From an uncultured Verrucomicrobiota bacterium (GTDB lineage: Bacteria; Verrucomicrobiota; Kiritimatiellia; RFP12; UBA1067), in assembly GCA_945947925.1 (NCBI GenBank), contig CAMEZU010000110.1, positions 1 through 6,345 on the forward strand: DNA of 6,345 bases, written 5' to 3'. Positions 1 through 6,345 of this stretch are shown here, piece after piece. The notes beneath the pieces were generated by a model. That model was not told where the DNA came from. It was given only the letters and a program-made list of their open reading frames with translations, and did not search any database. The translations under genes were made by a program, and so were the position numbers. How positions within the stretch are numbered: position 1 is the stretch's first letter; each line of letters begins with the position of its first letter.

Positions 1-18
1 AAAACTCCACGAAATCCT

Positions 19-29
19 AGGTTAAAATG
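19..29 (+). promoter_or_regulatory. Weak or absent Shine-Dalgarno and A-rich start region of the giant gene
   Basis: Only AGG at 19-21, five bases before the ATG at 27, could pair with 16S rRNA. The start codon sits inside an A-rich run, GTTAAAAT at 21-28. AT-rich, unstructured start regions often replace a strong Shine-Dalgarno sequence, so translation from 27 is plausible. The signal peptide is the main reason for choosing this start. The promoter is probably left of the window. Bases 1-26 contain no other feature I can support. Confidence 0.4.
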
Positions 30-77
30 ACCCGACTCCTCCTCTCCTCTGTGATGCTGCCCCTGGCGGCATCGGCC
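27..77 (+). other. Signal peptide of the giant protein (Sec type, signal peptidase I)
   Basis: Residues 1-17 show the standard three-part layout: a short basic start (MTR), a hydrophobic core (LLLSSVMLPLAA) and a small-residue cleavage site, ASA before V18-D19. There is no cysteine near the site, so it is not a lipoprotein signal, and no twin arginine. This supports the ATG at 27: starting at the in-frame GTG at 51 or ATG at 54 would lose the basic residue and half of the hydrophobic core. The exact cleavage position is a prediction by eye. Confidence 0.85.
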
Positions 78-3000
78 GTCGACCTCTCCCGTCTCGCGGA
101 CGTCTCGTTCGCCGAACGCTACGCCTTCTCCACCAACCGACAGGAAGTCCTCTCGATGCTGCGGCCGGAGTCGGATGCCTGGTACGCCTACGCCGTGCTC
201 ACGGCGCAGAACGAGGGCCGGCTGGCGGACGCGAAGGCCCTCCTGAAGCGCTGGGAGAAGTCTCCTAGCGACAGCACGGACCGCTACGGGCTCCGGCTGC
301 GGCAGGCGCTCCTTGCCTTCGACGAGGCGAAGCCGAATCCCCTCGAGCTGAGCCGCGAACTGCGATCTGCGGCCGGCATCGTCTTCTCCTTCCCCGATCG
401 CGAGACGCCGCTCGCGCCGAACACCTATCCGTCCGTCCTCGACCAGAAGGACATCTCCTTCGACGCGTTCGGACAACATTCCGGCTGGCTGGGGGCCTTC
501 GATCCGGCGTTCGCCTTCCTCTCTTGCCTTGACGAGCCGTCCCTGGCGGACAAGGGCCGGCGGTTCAACCCCGACGACGACCGGCTGCTGCCCGACACGC
601 CCGGCCTTGTCGAGGCCGCTCTCGCGTGGCTGAAGGACGAGAAGAAGCCCGGCAATGTCTTCCGCCGGAAAAAGGTCTTCGTCTCGATGACGCTGGCCCA
701 GCTCGAGCGCCTCGCAGAAGCCCTGAAGGGCACGCCGAAGGACCTCTACGGCAACGGCGACTTCGCGCAGCTCGTCCTTGAGAAGCTCGCCCCCGGGGCG
801 GACGACGACTTCGCGGCCGATCCCGCCGCCGAGGAGCGGCTTCTCCGCCAGCGCATCGCCTTCGCCGACCGGCTCCTGCCCGCGCTCCGCCACCTGCGTC
901 TCGACGCCTATCGCAAGCTGCTCGAGTTTGCGCGCGACCGCGGACGCGAGACCGAGTTCAAGTCGGAGCTCCTGATGTATCTCGCGATCCGCCTCGACGG
1001 CTATCCCGTCGCGACGCGCGGACAGAATCTCTTCCGCTGCCTTCCGAGGTGGCTGCGCGTGACGGACGAGGACCGGCTTGTCTTCGACTTCCTGTGCGCC
1101 TTCCGCCGCGCGGGGTCCGACCTCGGCGAGTTTGCCGACACCGTCGCGCTCGAGACGCGCGAACGTGTCATCGCCACCGCCGACCTCCTGGCGGGCCGTT
1201 CCGCCGAGACGACGCCCGTCTCGGCGCTGGGGACCGACGGGTTCGCCGAGCTGCGTGACCGCGTGGAGCTGGACTGGTCCAGGGCCAACCCGACCCTCTT
1301 CGCCGCCGATGACGACGTGAAGCTCACGCTCAACGTCAAGAACGTCCGCCGCATGCGCCTCTCGGTCTACGAGCTCGACGCCTTCGCGGCCTGCTGCGCG
1401 CTCAAGGGCGAGGCGAAGAGCGACATCGACCTCGACGGTGCCGTGCCCACCGTCTCCCGCGCAGTCGACTTCTCCCGCTTCCCGTCCCTCGTCCGCCACG
1501 CCGAGACGCTGATCCTCCCCGAACTCAAGGAGTCCGGCGTCTACGTCGTCGAATGCTCCGGCGCCGGCGTCTGCAGCCGAGCGGTGGTCCGCAAGGGACG
1601 TCTCCGCGCTACCGTGCGCCGCGACGGCGCGGGACACGTCTTCACCGCGCTCGACGAGAAGGGTCACGTCGTCAAGGACGCGAAGCTGCGCCTCGGCGAG
1701 ACTGTCTTTGCGGCGGACGCGAACGGCGAGATCGCCGTGCCGTTCGCGGCGGACGAGAAGTCTGCGGGACGCAAGGTCGCCGTTGTCGGTGCCGGCCGCC
1801 TCGCCACCACCGTCGCCTTTGACCATGTGACGGAGCGCCTCTCGCTCGGCCTCGCCGCCGTCCTGCCGTCCGAAGCCCTCGTCGCGGGACGCCACGCCAC
1901 CGCGTTGCTCCGTCCCAGCCTCGCCGTGAGCGGCAAGCCCGCCACGCTCGAGCTCCTCAAGGACGCGCGCCTCACGCTGACCTTCACCGATCTGGACGGA
2001 CACGAGACCGTTGTGCCGTATCCCGATCTCGCGCTCGCCGACGCCGCCGAGTCCGTCGTCACGTTCACCGTCCCCGAACGGCTCGTCGGCGTCCGCTTCG
2101 CGCTCACCGGCACCGTCCGCCGCGCCGTGACCGGGACCGACGAGACGCTCGAGGCGACGGCGGAACACTGGGCGAACGAAGTCTGCCGCGGCACGCAGGT
2201 CGAGCAGGCCTTCCTCCGGCGGACGGACAAGGGGTACCGGATCGAACTGCGCGGGCGCAACGGCGAGCCGCTCGCCGACCGTGCCGTCGGACTGGAATTC
2301 TCCCACCGCGCGTTCCGCAGGACCGTCCGCAAGACCCTGCAGACGAACGCCGACGGCATCCTGGAGCTCGGTCCGCTGACCGACATCCGTCGCATCGCCG
2401 GATCCGATCACGCCGACTTCGTCTGGGACATCGGCGAGGAGTCCCCGTCCTGGCCGGCCGCGCTTACGGCCGCGGAAGGGGAGACGCTCGAACTGCCCGT
2501 GCGTGACCTCCTCGCGGGAGACTGGCCGGGCGCCGCCCGTCTGGCCGTCCGCGTCTCGCTGCTCGGCGTCAACGCTGCGGGCGCCGTGACGAAGGACTGG
2601 ATCTCCGCCTGTTCGTACAGGGACGGCGTGCTGAAGCTCAGCGGCCTGCCGGCGGGCGACTACACGCTCACGCTCCGCGACCGCGGCGTCTCCTGCAAGG
2701 TGCTGGTGACGAAGACGGTCGGAGTCGAAGTCGTCGGCGAGGGCGGCGTCCTCGCCGGCTCGGCGCGTTCGCTGACCGACGTCGGCGATCCGAGCCTCCT
2801 CCGCATCGCCTCCGCGACCTGCGCGACGAACGGCGTCCTCTCCGTCCGCCTCGCCAATGCGACGCCCGCCTCCCGCGTCCACGTCTTCGCCGCGCGCTAC
2901 CGTCCGGACGTCGGCGAGGGACCGTCCCCCGCGCAGGCGCTCGCCGCCGCGCTGACGCGTCCCGCGGTTTCCGTCGGCACCTGGGGCGGACGCGGCACCG

Positions 3001-6000
3001 ACTACGTGTCCGGCCGTCGTCTCGGCGAGAAGCTCCAGTACGTGCTCGAGCGGCGCGAACAGCCGCACCGCGTCGGCAATATGCTTGACCGCCCCTCGCT
3101 CCTGCTCAACCCCTGGAGCGTTTCGGAGACCGTCACGACGGACGTGAAGCTGTCCGACGGCAACGGCTGGGACGCGGTCGACGACATCGCGGCCGCGTCG
3201 GCGGAGGCGCTGGACGACCTGTCGACCGGTCCCTTCGGCTGCGCGCCGCGGGCGTCCGGATACTTCTGCCGCGACTTCCTGCCCGAGGCGGAGACCGTCA
3301 TCGCCAATGCGCGACCTGACGCGAACGGCTGCGTCACCATCGACCTTGCGGCGGCGGCCGAGGTCGGACTCGCCGCGCAGGACGTCACCATCGTCGTGAC
3401 GGACGGCGAAACGGTCGACTCGGTGTCGCTTGTCGGTCCGGCCGTTCCGTTTGCGCCGCGCGACCGCCGTCACCGTCCCGTCGCGGACGCGGCCCGTGCG
3501 ACCGCGGCGACGCGGACTTGCGTCTCCGACGCGGAGCTCTTCCCGATTCTCCAGTCGCGCGGGCTCCCCCGTGCGAAGGGTGACTTCTCCTTCCTCGCGC
3601 GCTGGAAGGAGAAGACGGACGCCGAGAAGCTCGCGCTCTACGACACCTACGCGTCCCACGAACTCGACTTCTTCCTCTATGAGCGCGACCGCGCCTTCTT
3701 CGACGCGGTGGTCCGTCCCCACCTCGCGAACAAGCGCGACCGTCGGTTCGTCGACCGCTGGCTGTTGGGCGAGGACCTCGCCGCCTACGCCGTCCCCGGC
3801 GCGCGCGAGAACCTCAACGCCTTTGAGCTCTGTCTCCTCGCGCGCCGCCTGCCCGCGCTGGCGCCGCAGGTCGCGCGTCGCCTGGCGGACTGGTGCGAGG
3901 CGCATCCCCTGAGCGTCTTCGAGATCGACGCGGCCTATGACACCGTCCTCGGCGCGGCGGCTGAAGCACCCGCCGCGGCGGGCGGTCCGGTGATGAAGCG
4001 CAACGCCTTTCGCCGCGCCTTTCAGCCCTATCGGGCGGTCGGTTCCGTGTGCGACGAGTGCGAGGTGCAGGAGATCTGCGCAGAGGCGGAGCCTGCGCTC
4101 CCGGCTTCCGCCGCCAACTGGAGCAGTCAGGCCGCCGTCCTGCGGGCGCCCGCCGCCGAGGCGCCGCGTCCGGCGGTCAAGTTCGCTGAAATGCGCTCTT
4201 CGCGCGCCGCCACGGCCCCTGCGCGCAAGAGCAAGGCTGAAGTCGCCCGCCGTGCGAACCGCCAGCTCTACCGTCCGCCGGAGCGGACGCGCGAGTGGGT
4301 GGAGACCCATTACTACCGCTGCCGGCCGGGCGAGATGACGCGCGATCGCGTCGTTCCCGGCGTCTTCTGGCGCGACTACGCCGCGGCGATCGCCGCCGGC
4401 ACGACGGACGCCTTTGCTTCCGAGAACATCCTCTTTGCGGTCCGTAACGAGACGGAGGGCGTGATGGCGCTGGCCGTGACCAAGGCGCCGGTCGTCTTCA
4501 CGCGTCCGTCGGCGCCGGTCTCGGGCGACCTGACGGTCACGCGCCGCTTCCACGATCCGTCCGCGGCGCGGGCGGACGGCTCCACGGGCGCCGAAGTGCG
4601 CGACGAGTTCGTGGCGGGGCGTCCCTACACGATGGTGACGGTCGTCACGAATCCGACGGACGAGCGCCGCCGCGAGTCGCTGACGGTGGAGATTCCGGCG
4701 GGGGCGATCGCGCTCGGCCAGGACCGCGCCGTGGCGGAGCGGACCTTTGACTGCGCGTCGTATTCGGCCGCGGTGCAGTCCTGCTCCTTCTACTTCCCCG
4801 AGGTGACGGACGCCGTGCCGGTCGACGGGAAGGGCGGACGCGTCCTCCCGGTCGTCGCGAAGCCGACGAAGACGGACACCGAAAGCTGGAACTACGTGTC
4901 GCAGAATGCGACGAAGGGCGAGGTGCTGCAGTACCTGCGGACGAAGAACCTCGACCATCCGTCCGTCGACCTGTCGAAGATCGTCTGGCGGATGAAGGAC
5001 GGCGCTTACGCGCGGCAGGTGCTGGACGTGCTGACGTCCCGCGGCGTCTATTGCCAGAACCTCTGGTGCGCGGGTTTCGCCTGGCGCGACGCCTTTGACG
5101 CGGACCGGATTCGCCAGGTGCTCGCGCGCCGCGAGAACTATGAGAAGGTGGCCCGTGCCGTCGGGACGGCGCTCGTCTCGCCGCTCGTGACGATCGAGCC
5201 CGAGCGGGCGAACGTGTTCGAGCACAAGGAGTACTGGCCGCTCATCAACGCCCGCGCGCACGCGGTGGGCGGGGCGGCGCGTCTGGCGAACCGCGAGCTT
5301 TCGGCGGAGTACCGTGCGTTTCTCGACACGCTCGCGGGACGCCGTGCGCTGACGCCGGAGGACCGTCTGCTCGCCTGCGTCTATCTCGTCGCCCAGGACC
5401 GTCTCGAAGAGGCGAAGGAACAGCTCGCGCTCGCGGGCGACGTGGCGGAACAGAAGATGCAGGTCGCCTATCTCAAGGCCTATCTCGCGTTCTGCGACGG
5501 AGACGTCGCGAAGGGCCGCGCGCTGGCGGCGCCGTATGCGGACCATCCCGTCGCGCATTGGGCCAAGCGCTTCCGCGAGGTGCTCGCGCAGGCGGACGAA
5601 ATCGAGGGCAAGACTCCGGCGGCGGTCGACGCCGAGGCCGCGAAGGCCCCGACGCTCGCGCTCGCGTCTCTCGGACGGAAGGTCGTCATCTCCTCGCGCA
5701 ACCTTGGGTCCTGCACGCTGAAGGCGTATCCGACGGACCTCGAGATCACGTTCTCGAAGGATCCGTTCGGCGTGGCGGCGAAGAAGGACGACACGGTCCG
5801 CTGCCTGAAGCCCGCGTGGTCGGCGGAGGTGAAGCTCGCGTCGGACGAGACATCGGTCGAGCTGCCGGCGTCCGTCGCCGTGCGCAACCTCGTCCTCGTG
5901 GCGACGGGAGCGGAAGGACGCGCCGAGGCGCAGCTCGAGGTGACGCCGCATCCGCTCGACGTCCAGGTGACGCGCGAGTACCGCCAGCTGCGGGTGCGTA

Positions 6001-6218
6001 GCGCCGAGGGCAAGACGCTGCCGGGGGCGTACGTGAAGGTCTACGCCAAGTCGGCGGACGGACGCGCGATGAAGTTTCACAAGGACGGCTACACGGACCT
6101 GCGCGGCGCGTTCGACTACGCGTCCGTCTCCACCGATACGGACTTCAAGCCGTCCGAATACGCGATCCTCGTGATTGACGACAAGGCCGGTACCAGGACC
6201 CTCCGCGTCGCAGAATGA
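27..6218 (+). CDS. Giant secreted/periplasmic multidomain protein, alpha-2-macroglobulin-like architecture, function unknown
   Basis: This complete 2063-residue frame fills 98% of the window and ends in TGA. Seen: a signal peptide (residues 1-17) with no lipobox cysteine, no other clear membrane segment and no C-terminal sorting signal, so the mature chain is probably periplasmic or released. Residues 20-410 are mostly helical and TPR-like. Residues 413-1180 are beta-rich, with turns typical of macroglobulin/CnaB-like sandwiches (SGVYVVE at 503-509, DANGEIAVPF at 564-573, RNGEPLADRAV at 744-754, LSGLPAGDYTLTL at 871-883). Residues 1212-1275 are helical (FFLYERD, FVDRWLLGEDL, LNAFELCLLA). A linker follows at 1312-1411, then a second beta part, then distinctive blocks at 1619-1681 (SWNYVSQNAT, IVWRMKD) and 1735-1745 (EYWPLINARAH). 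TPR-like helices lie at 1775-1860, and two beta domains finish the chain. From memory, these blocks recur in large uncharacterised proteins of PVC bacteria and Bacteroidota. No CxEQ thioester, protease or glycosidase motif was found. The macroglobulin relationship is inferred from architecture. The frame is open throughout and shows no frameshift. The gene call is near certain, but the function is unknown. Confidence 0.96.
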   Translation: MTRLLLSSVMLPLAASAVDLSRLADVSFAERYAFSTNRQEVLSMLRPESDAWYAYAVLTAQNEGRLADAKALLKRWEKSPSDSTDRYGLRLRQALLAFDEAKPNPLELSRELRSAAGIVFSFPDRETPLAPNTYPSVLDQKDISFDAFGQHSGWLGAFDPAFAFLSCLDEPSLADKGRRFNPDDDRLLPDTPGLVEAALAWLKDEKKPGNVFRRKKVFVSMTLAQLERLAEALKGTPKDLYGNGDFAQLVLEKLAPGADDDFAADPAAEERLLRQRIAFADRLLPALRHLRLDAYRKLLEFARDRGRETEFKSELLMYLAIRLDGYPVATRGQNLFRCLPRWLRVTDEDRLVFDFLCAFRRAGSDLGEFADTVALETRERVIATADLLAGRSAETTPVSALGTDGFAELRDRVELDWSRANPTLFAADDDVKLTLNVKNVRRMRLSVYELDAFAACCALKGEAKSDIDLDGAVPTVSRAVDFSRFPSLVRHAETLILPELKESGVYVVECSGAGVCSRAVVRKGRLRATVRRDGAGHVFTALDEKGHVVKDAKLRLGETVFAADANGEIAVPFAADEKSAGRKVAVVGAGRLATTVAFDHVTERLSLGLAAVLPSEALVAGRHATALLRPSLAVSGKPATLELLKDARLTLTFTDLDGHETVVPYPDLALADAAESVVTFTVPERLVGVRFALTGTVRRAVTGTDETLEATAEHWANEVCRGTQVEQAFLRRTDKGYRIELRGRNGEPLADRAVGLEFSHRAFRRTVRKTLQTNADGILELGPLTDIRRIAGSDHADFVWDIGEESPSWPAALTAAEGETLELPVRDLLAGDWPGAARLAVRVSLLGVNAAGAVTKDWISACSYRDGVLKLSGLPAGDYTLTLRDRGVSCKVLVTKTVGVEVVGEGGVLAGSARSLTDVGDPSLLRIASATCATNGVLSVRLANATPASRVHVFAARYRPDVGEGPSPAQALAAALTRPAVSVGTWGGRGTDYVSGRRLGEKLQYVLERREQPHRVGNMLDRPSLLLNPWSVSETVTTDVKLSDGNGWDAVDDIAAASAEALDDLSTGPFGCAPRASGYFCRDFLPEAETVIANARPDANGCVTIDLAAAAEVGLAAQDVTIVVTDGETVDSVSLVGPAVPFAPRDRRHRPVADAARATAATRTCVSDAELFPILQSRGLPRAKGDFSFLARWKEKTDAEKLALYDTYASHELDFFLYERDRAFFDAVVRPHLANKRDRRFVDRWLLGEDLAAYAVPGARENLNAFELCLLARRLPALAPQVARRLADWCEAHPLSVFEIDAAYDTVLGAAAEAPAAAGGPVMKRNAFRRAFQPYRAVGSVCDECEVQEICAEAEPALPASAANWSSQAAVLRAPAAEAPRPAVKFAEMRSSRAATAPARKSKAEVARRANRQLYRPPERTREWVETHYYRCRPGEMTRDRVVPGVFWRDYAAAIAAGTTDAFASENILFAVRNETEGVMALAVTKAPVVFTRPSAPVSGDLTVTRRFHDPSAARADGSTGAEVRDEFVAGRPYTMVTVVTNPTDERRRESLTVEIPAGAIALGQDRAVAERTFDCASYSAAVQSCSFYFPEVTDAVPVDGKGGRVLPVVAKPTKTDTESWNYVSQNATKGEVLQYLRTKNLDHPSVDLSKIVWRMKDGAYARQVLDVLTSRGVYCQNLWCAGFAWRDAFDADRIRQVLARRENYEKVARAVGTALVSPLVTIEPERANVFEHKEYWPLINARAHAVGGAARLANRELSAEYRAFLDTLAGRRALTPEDRLLACVYLVAQDRLEEAKEQLALAGDVAEQKMQVAYLKAYLAFCDGDVAKGRALAAPYADHPVAHWAKRFREVLAQADEIEGKTPAAVDAEAAKAPTLALASLGRKVVISSRNLGSCTLKAYPTDLEITFSKDPFGVAAKKDDTVRCLKPAWSAEVKLASDETSVELPASVAVRNLVLVATGAEGRAEAQLEVTPHPLDVQVTREYRQLRVRSAEGKTLPGAYVKVYAKSADGRAMKFHKDGYTDLRGAFDYASVSTDTDFKPSEYAILVIDDKAGTRTLRVAE

Positions 6219-6242
6219 AGGCGGGGGCGGACGTCCTGACGC

Positions 6243-6266
6243 TCACCCGATGAGGGGGTGGATTTT
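6243..6266 (+). terminator. Possible weak intrinsic terminator after the giant gene
   Basis: CACCC at 6244-6248 can pair with GGGTG at 6256-6260, extended by a T-G wobble (6243 with 6261), around a 7-base loop. TTTT follows at 6263-6266. It lies 25 bases after the stop codon and is the only hairpin plus T-run in the gap. The stem is short and the T-run has only four bases, so termination may be weak. An alternative pairing, CTCA with TGAG, competes for the same bases. It overlaps the start of the candidate promoter for the next gene. Confidence 0.25.
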
Positions 6267-6292
6267 GCCCGTCGGTTCTGTTAAAATATCCT
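6265..6292 (+). promoter_or_regulatory. Candidate sigma70-type promoter for the downstream gene
   Basis: TTGCCC at 6265-6270 (4 of 6 matches to the -35 consensus) is followed after 16 bases by TATCCT at 6287-6292 (4 of 6 matches to the -10 consensus). An overlapping alternative -10 is TAAAAT at 6282-6287, but the best -35 at the proper distance from it is poor (TGGATT, 6259-6264). This is the sharpest AT-rich patch in an otherwise GC-rich window, and it lies 40-50 bases before the next start codon. It suggests that the downstream gene has its own transcription start. The exact boxes are uncertain. Confidence 0.4.
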
Positions 6293-6315
6293 TGTTGTTT
6301 CATTTCACGAACACA

Positions 6316-6322
6316 GGGGAGG
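6316..6322 (+). promoter_or_regulatory. Shine-Dalgarno sequence of the downstream gene
   Basis: GGGGAGG is a strong match to the anti-Shine-Dalgarno sequence of 16S rRNA and lies nine bases before the ATG at 6332. It decides that start codon and contrasts with the near absence of such a signal before the giant gene. Confidence 0.75.
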
Positions 6323-6331
6323 AAATTCGAC

Positions 6332-6345
6332 ATGGCACAGACCGT
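6332..6345 (+). CDS. Start of a downstream gene, cut by the window edge; product unknown
   Basis: An ATG with a well-placed GGGGAGG ribosome binding site begins a frame reading Met-Ala-Gln-Thr before the sequence ends in a partial codon (GT, so Val, Ala, Asp, Glu or Gly depend on codons not seen; GT allows only Val). Nothing in these residues looks like a signal peptide, so a cytoplasmic product is as likely as any other. The gene is separated from the giant gene by 113 bases containing a candidate promoter, so the two need not be one operon. The product cannot be identified from four or five residues. Confidence 0.6.

Larger units (their letters stand above)
6219..6331. other. Intergenic region between the giant gene and the downstream gene
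   Basis: This 113-base gap opens GC-rich, with an 8-base palindrome GGACGTCC at 6229-6236, and becomes AT-rich from about 6262. It holds the weak hairpin, the candidate promoter and the ribosome binding site listed separately. No tRNA, riboswitch or additional small coding frame with a start signal is visible in it. Confidence 0.7.

Noticed and set aside
16..21. CCTAGG palindrome just before the start codon as an operator
   Set aside because: A six-base palindrome is expected by chance and has no flanking symmetry.
2181..2216. Cys and VEQ close together (EVCRGTQVEQ) as a possible macroglobulin thioester site
   Set aside because: The thioester needs Cys-x-Glu-Gln with strict spacing. Here the cysteine and the Glu-Gln pair are six residues apart and the segment lies in the first beta half. 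No CxEQ occurs anywhere in the protein.
1664..2395. 243-codon open frame on the minus strand, and several shorter ones on both strands inside the giant gene
   Set aside because: These are Ser/Arg/Pro/Ala-rich readings of GC-rich coding DNA in the wrong frame. They have no ribosome binding site or recognisable domain, and the plus-strand frame through the same bases gives a coherent protein.
4041..4082. CxxC-x5-C cluster as an iron-sulfur or zinc-ribbon domain
   Set aside because: There is no fourth ligand at a standard distance, and the cluster sits in a disordered-looking linker of an exported protein, so a folded metal centre is not supported. It is kept only as part of the linker observation.
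6229..6236. GGACGTCC palindrome as a regulator binding site or terminator stem
   Set aside because: The symmetry stops at eight bases, leaving no loop for a hairpin, and no second copy is seen nearby.
6145..6333. 62-codon minus-strand frame covering the intergenic gap
   Set aside because: It crosses the end of the giant gene, the candidate promoter and the ribosome binding site of the next gene. Its composition looks random and no start signal supports it.

Overview
The window is almost entirely one very large gene. A 2063-codon plus-strand reading frame (27..6218) encodes a secreted or periplasmic protein with an N-terminal signal peptide. After it come a 113-base intergenic region and the first five codons of a second plus-strand gene, which runs off the right edge. 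There are no RNA genes, mobile elements, CRISPR arrays or extended DNA repeats that I can see.

Organism: the coding DNA is strongly GC-rich, with G/C in most third codon positions, while the short non-coding stretches hold AT-rich patches. The giant protein has a helical, TPR-like solenoid plus many beta-sandwich (macroglobulin/Ig-like) segments. I associate proteins of this type with the PVC group (Planctomycetota, Verrucomicrobiota, Kiritimatiellota, Lentisphaerota) and some Bacteroidota. A high-GC PVC bacterium, perhaps Kiritimatiellota or Verrucomicrobiota, is my best guess. It rests on recall rather than on a search.

Layout: 1-26 is the end of an upstream region, with no gene visible. 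27-77 encodes the signal peptide. Codons about 20-410 encode a mostly helical N-terminal region. Codons about 413-1180 encode a long series of beta-rich segments. Codons about 1190-1310 are helical again. Codons about 1312-1411 form an Ala/Pro/Arg-rich linker with a cysteine cluster. Codons about 1412-1610 are a second beta-rich part. Codons about 1619-1860 are an alpha-helical repeat region with the most distinctive sequence blocks. Codons about 1885-2063 are two C-terminal beta domains ending in a KDGYTDLRGAFDYAS block. The intergenic stretch 6219-6331 holds a weak hairpin, a candidate promoter and a good Shine-Dalgarno sequence for the next gene.

Function: the giant protein looks like an uncharacterised relative, or structural analogue, of bacterial alpha-2-macroglobulins. 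It has no thioester motif, so trapping of proteases by covalent bonding is not supported. What it binds or does cannot be decided from this window, and the downstream gene is too short here to give useful context.
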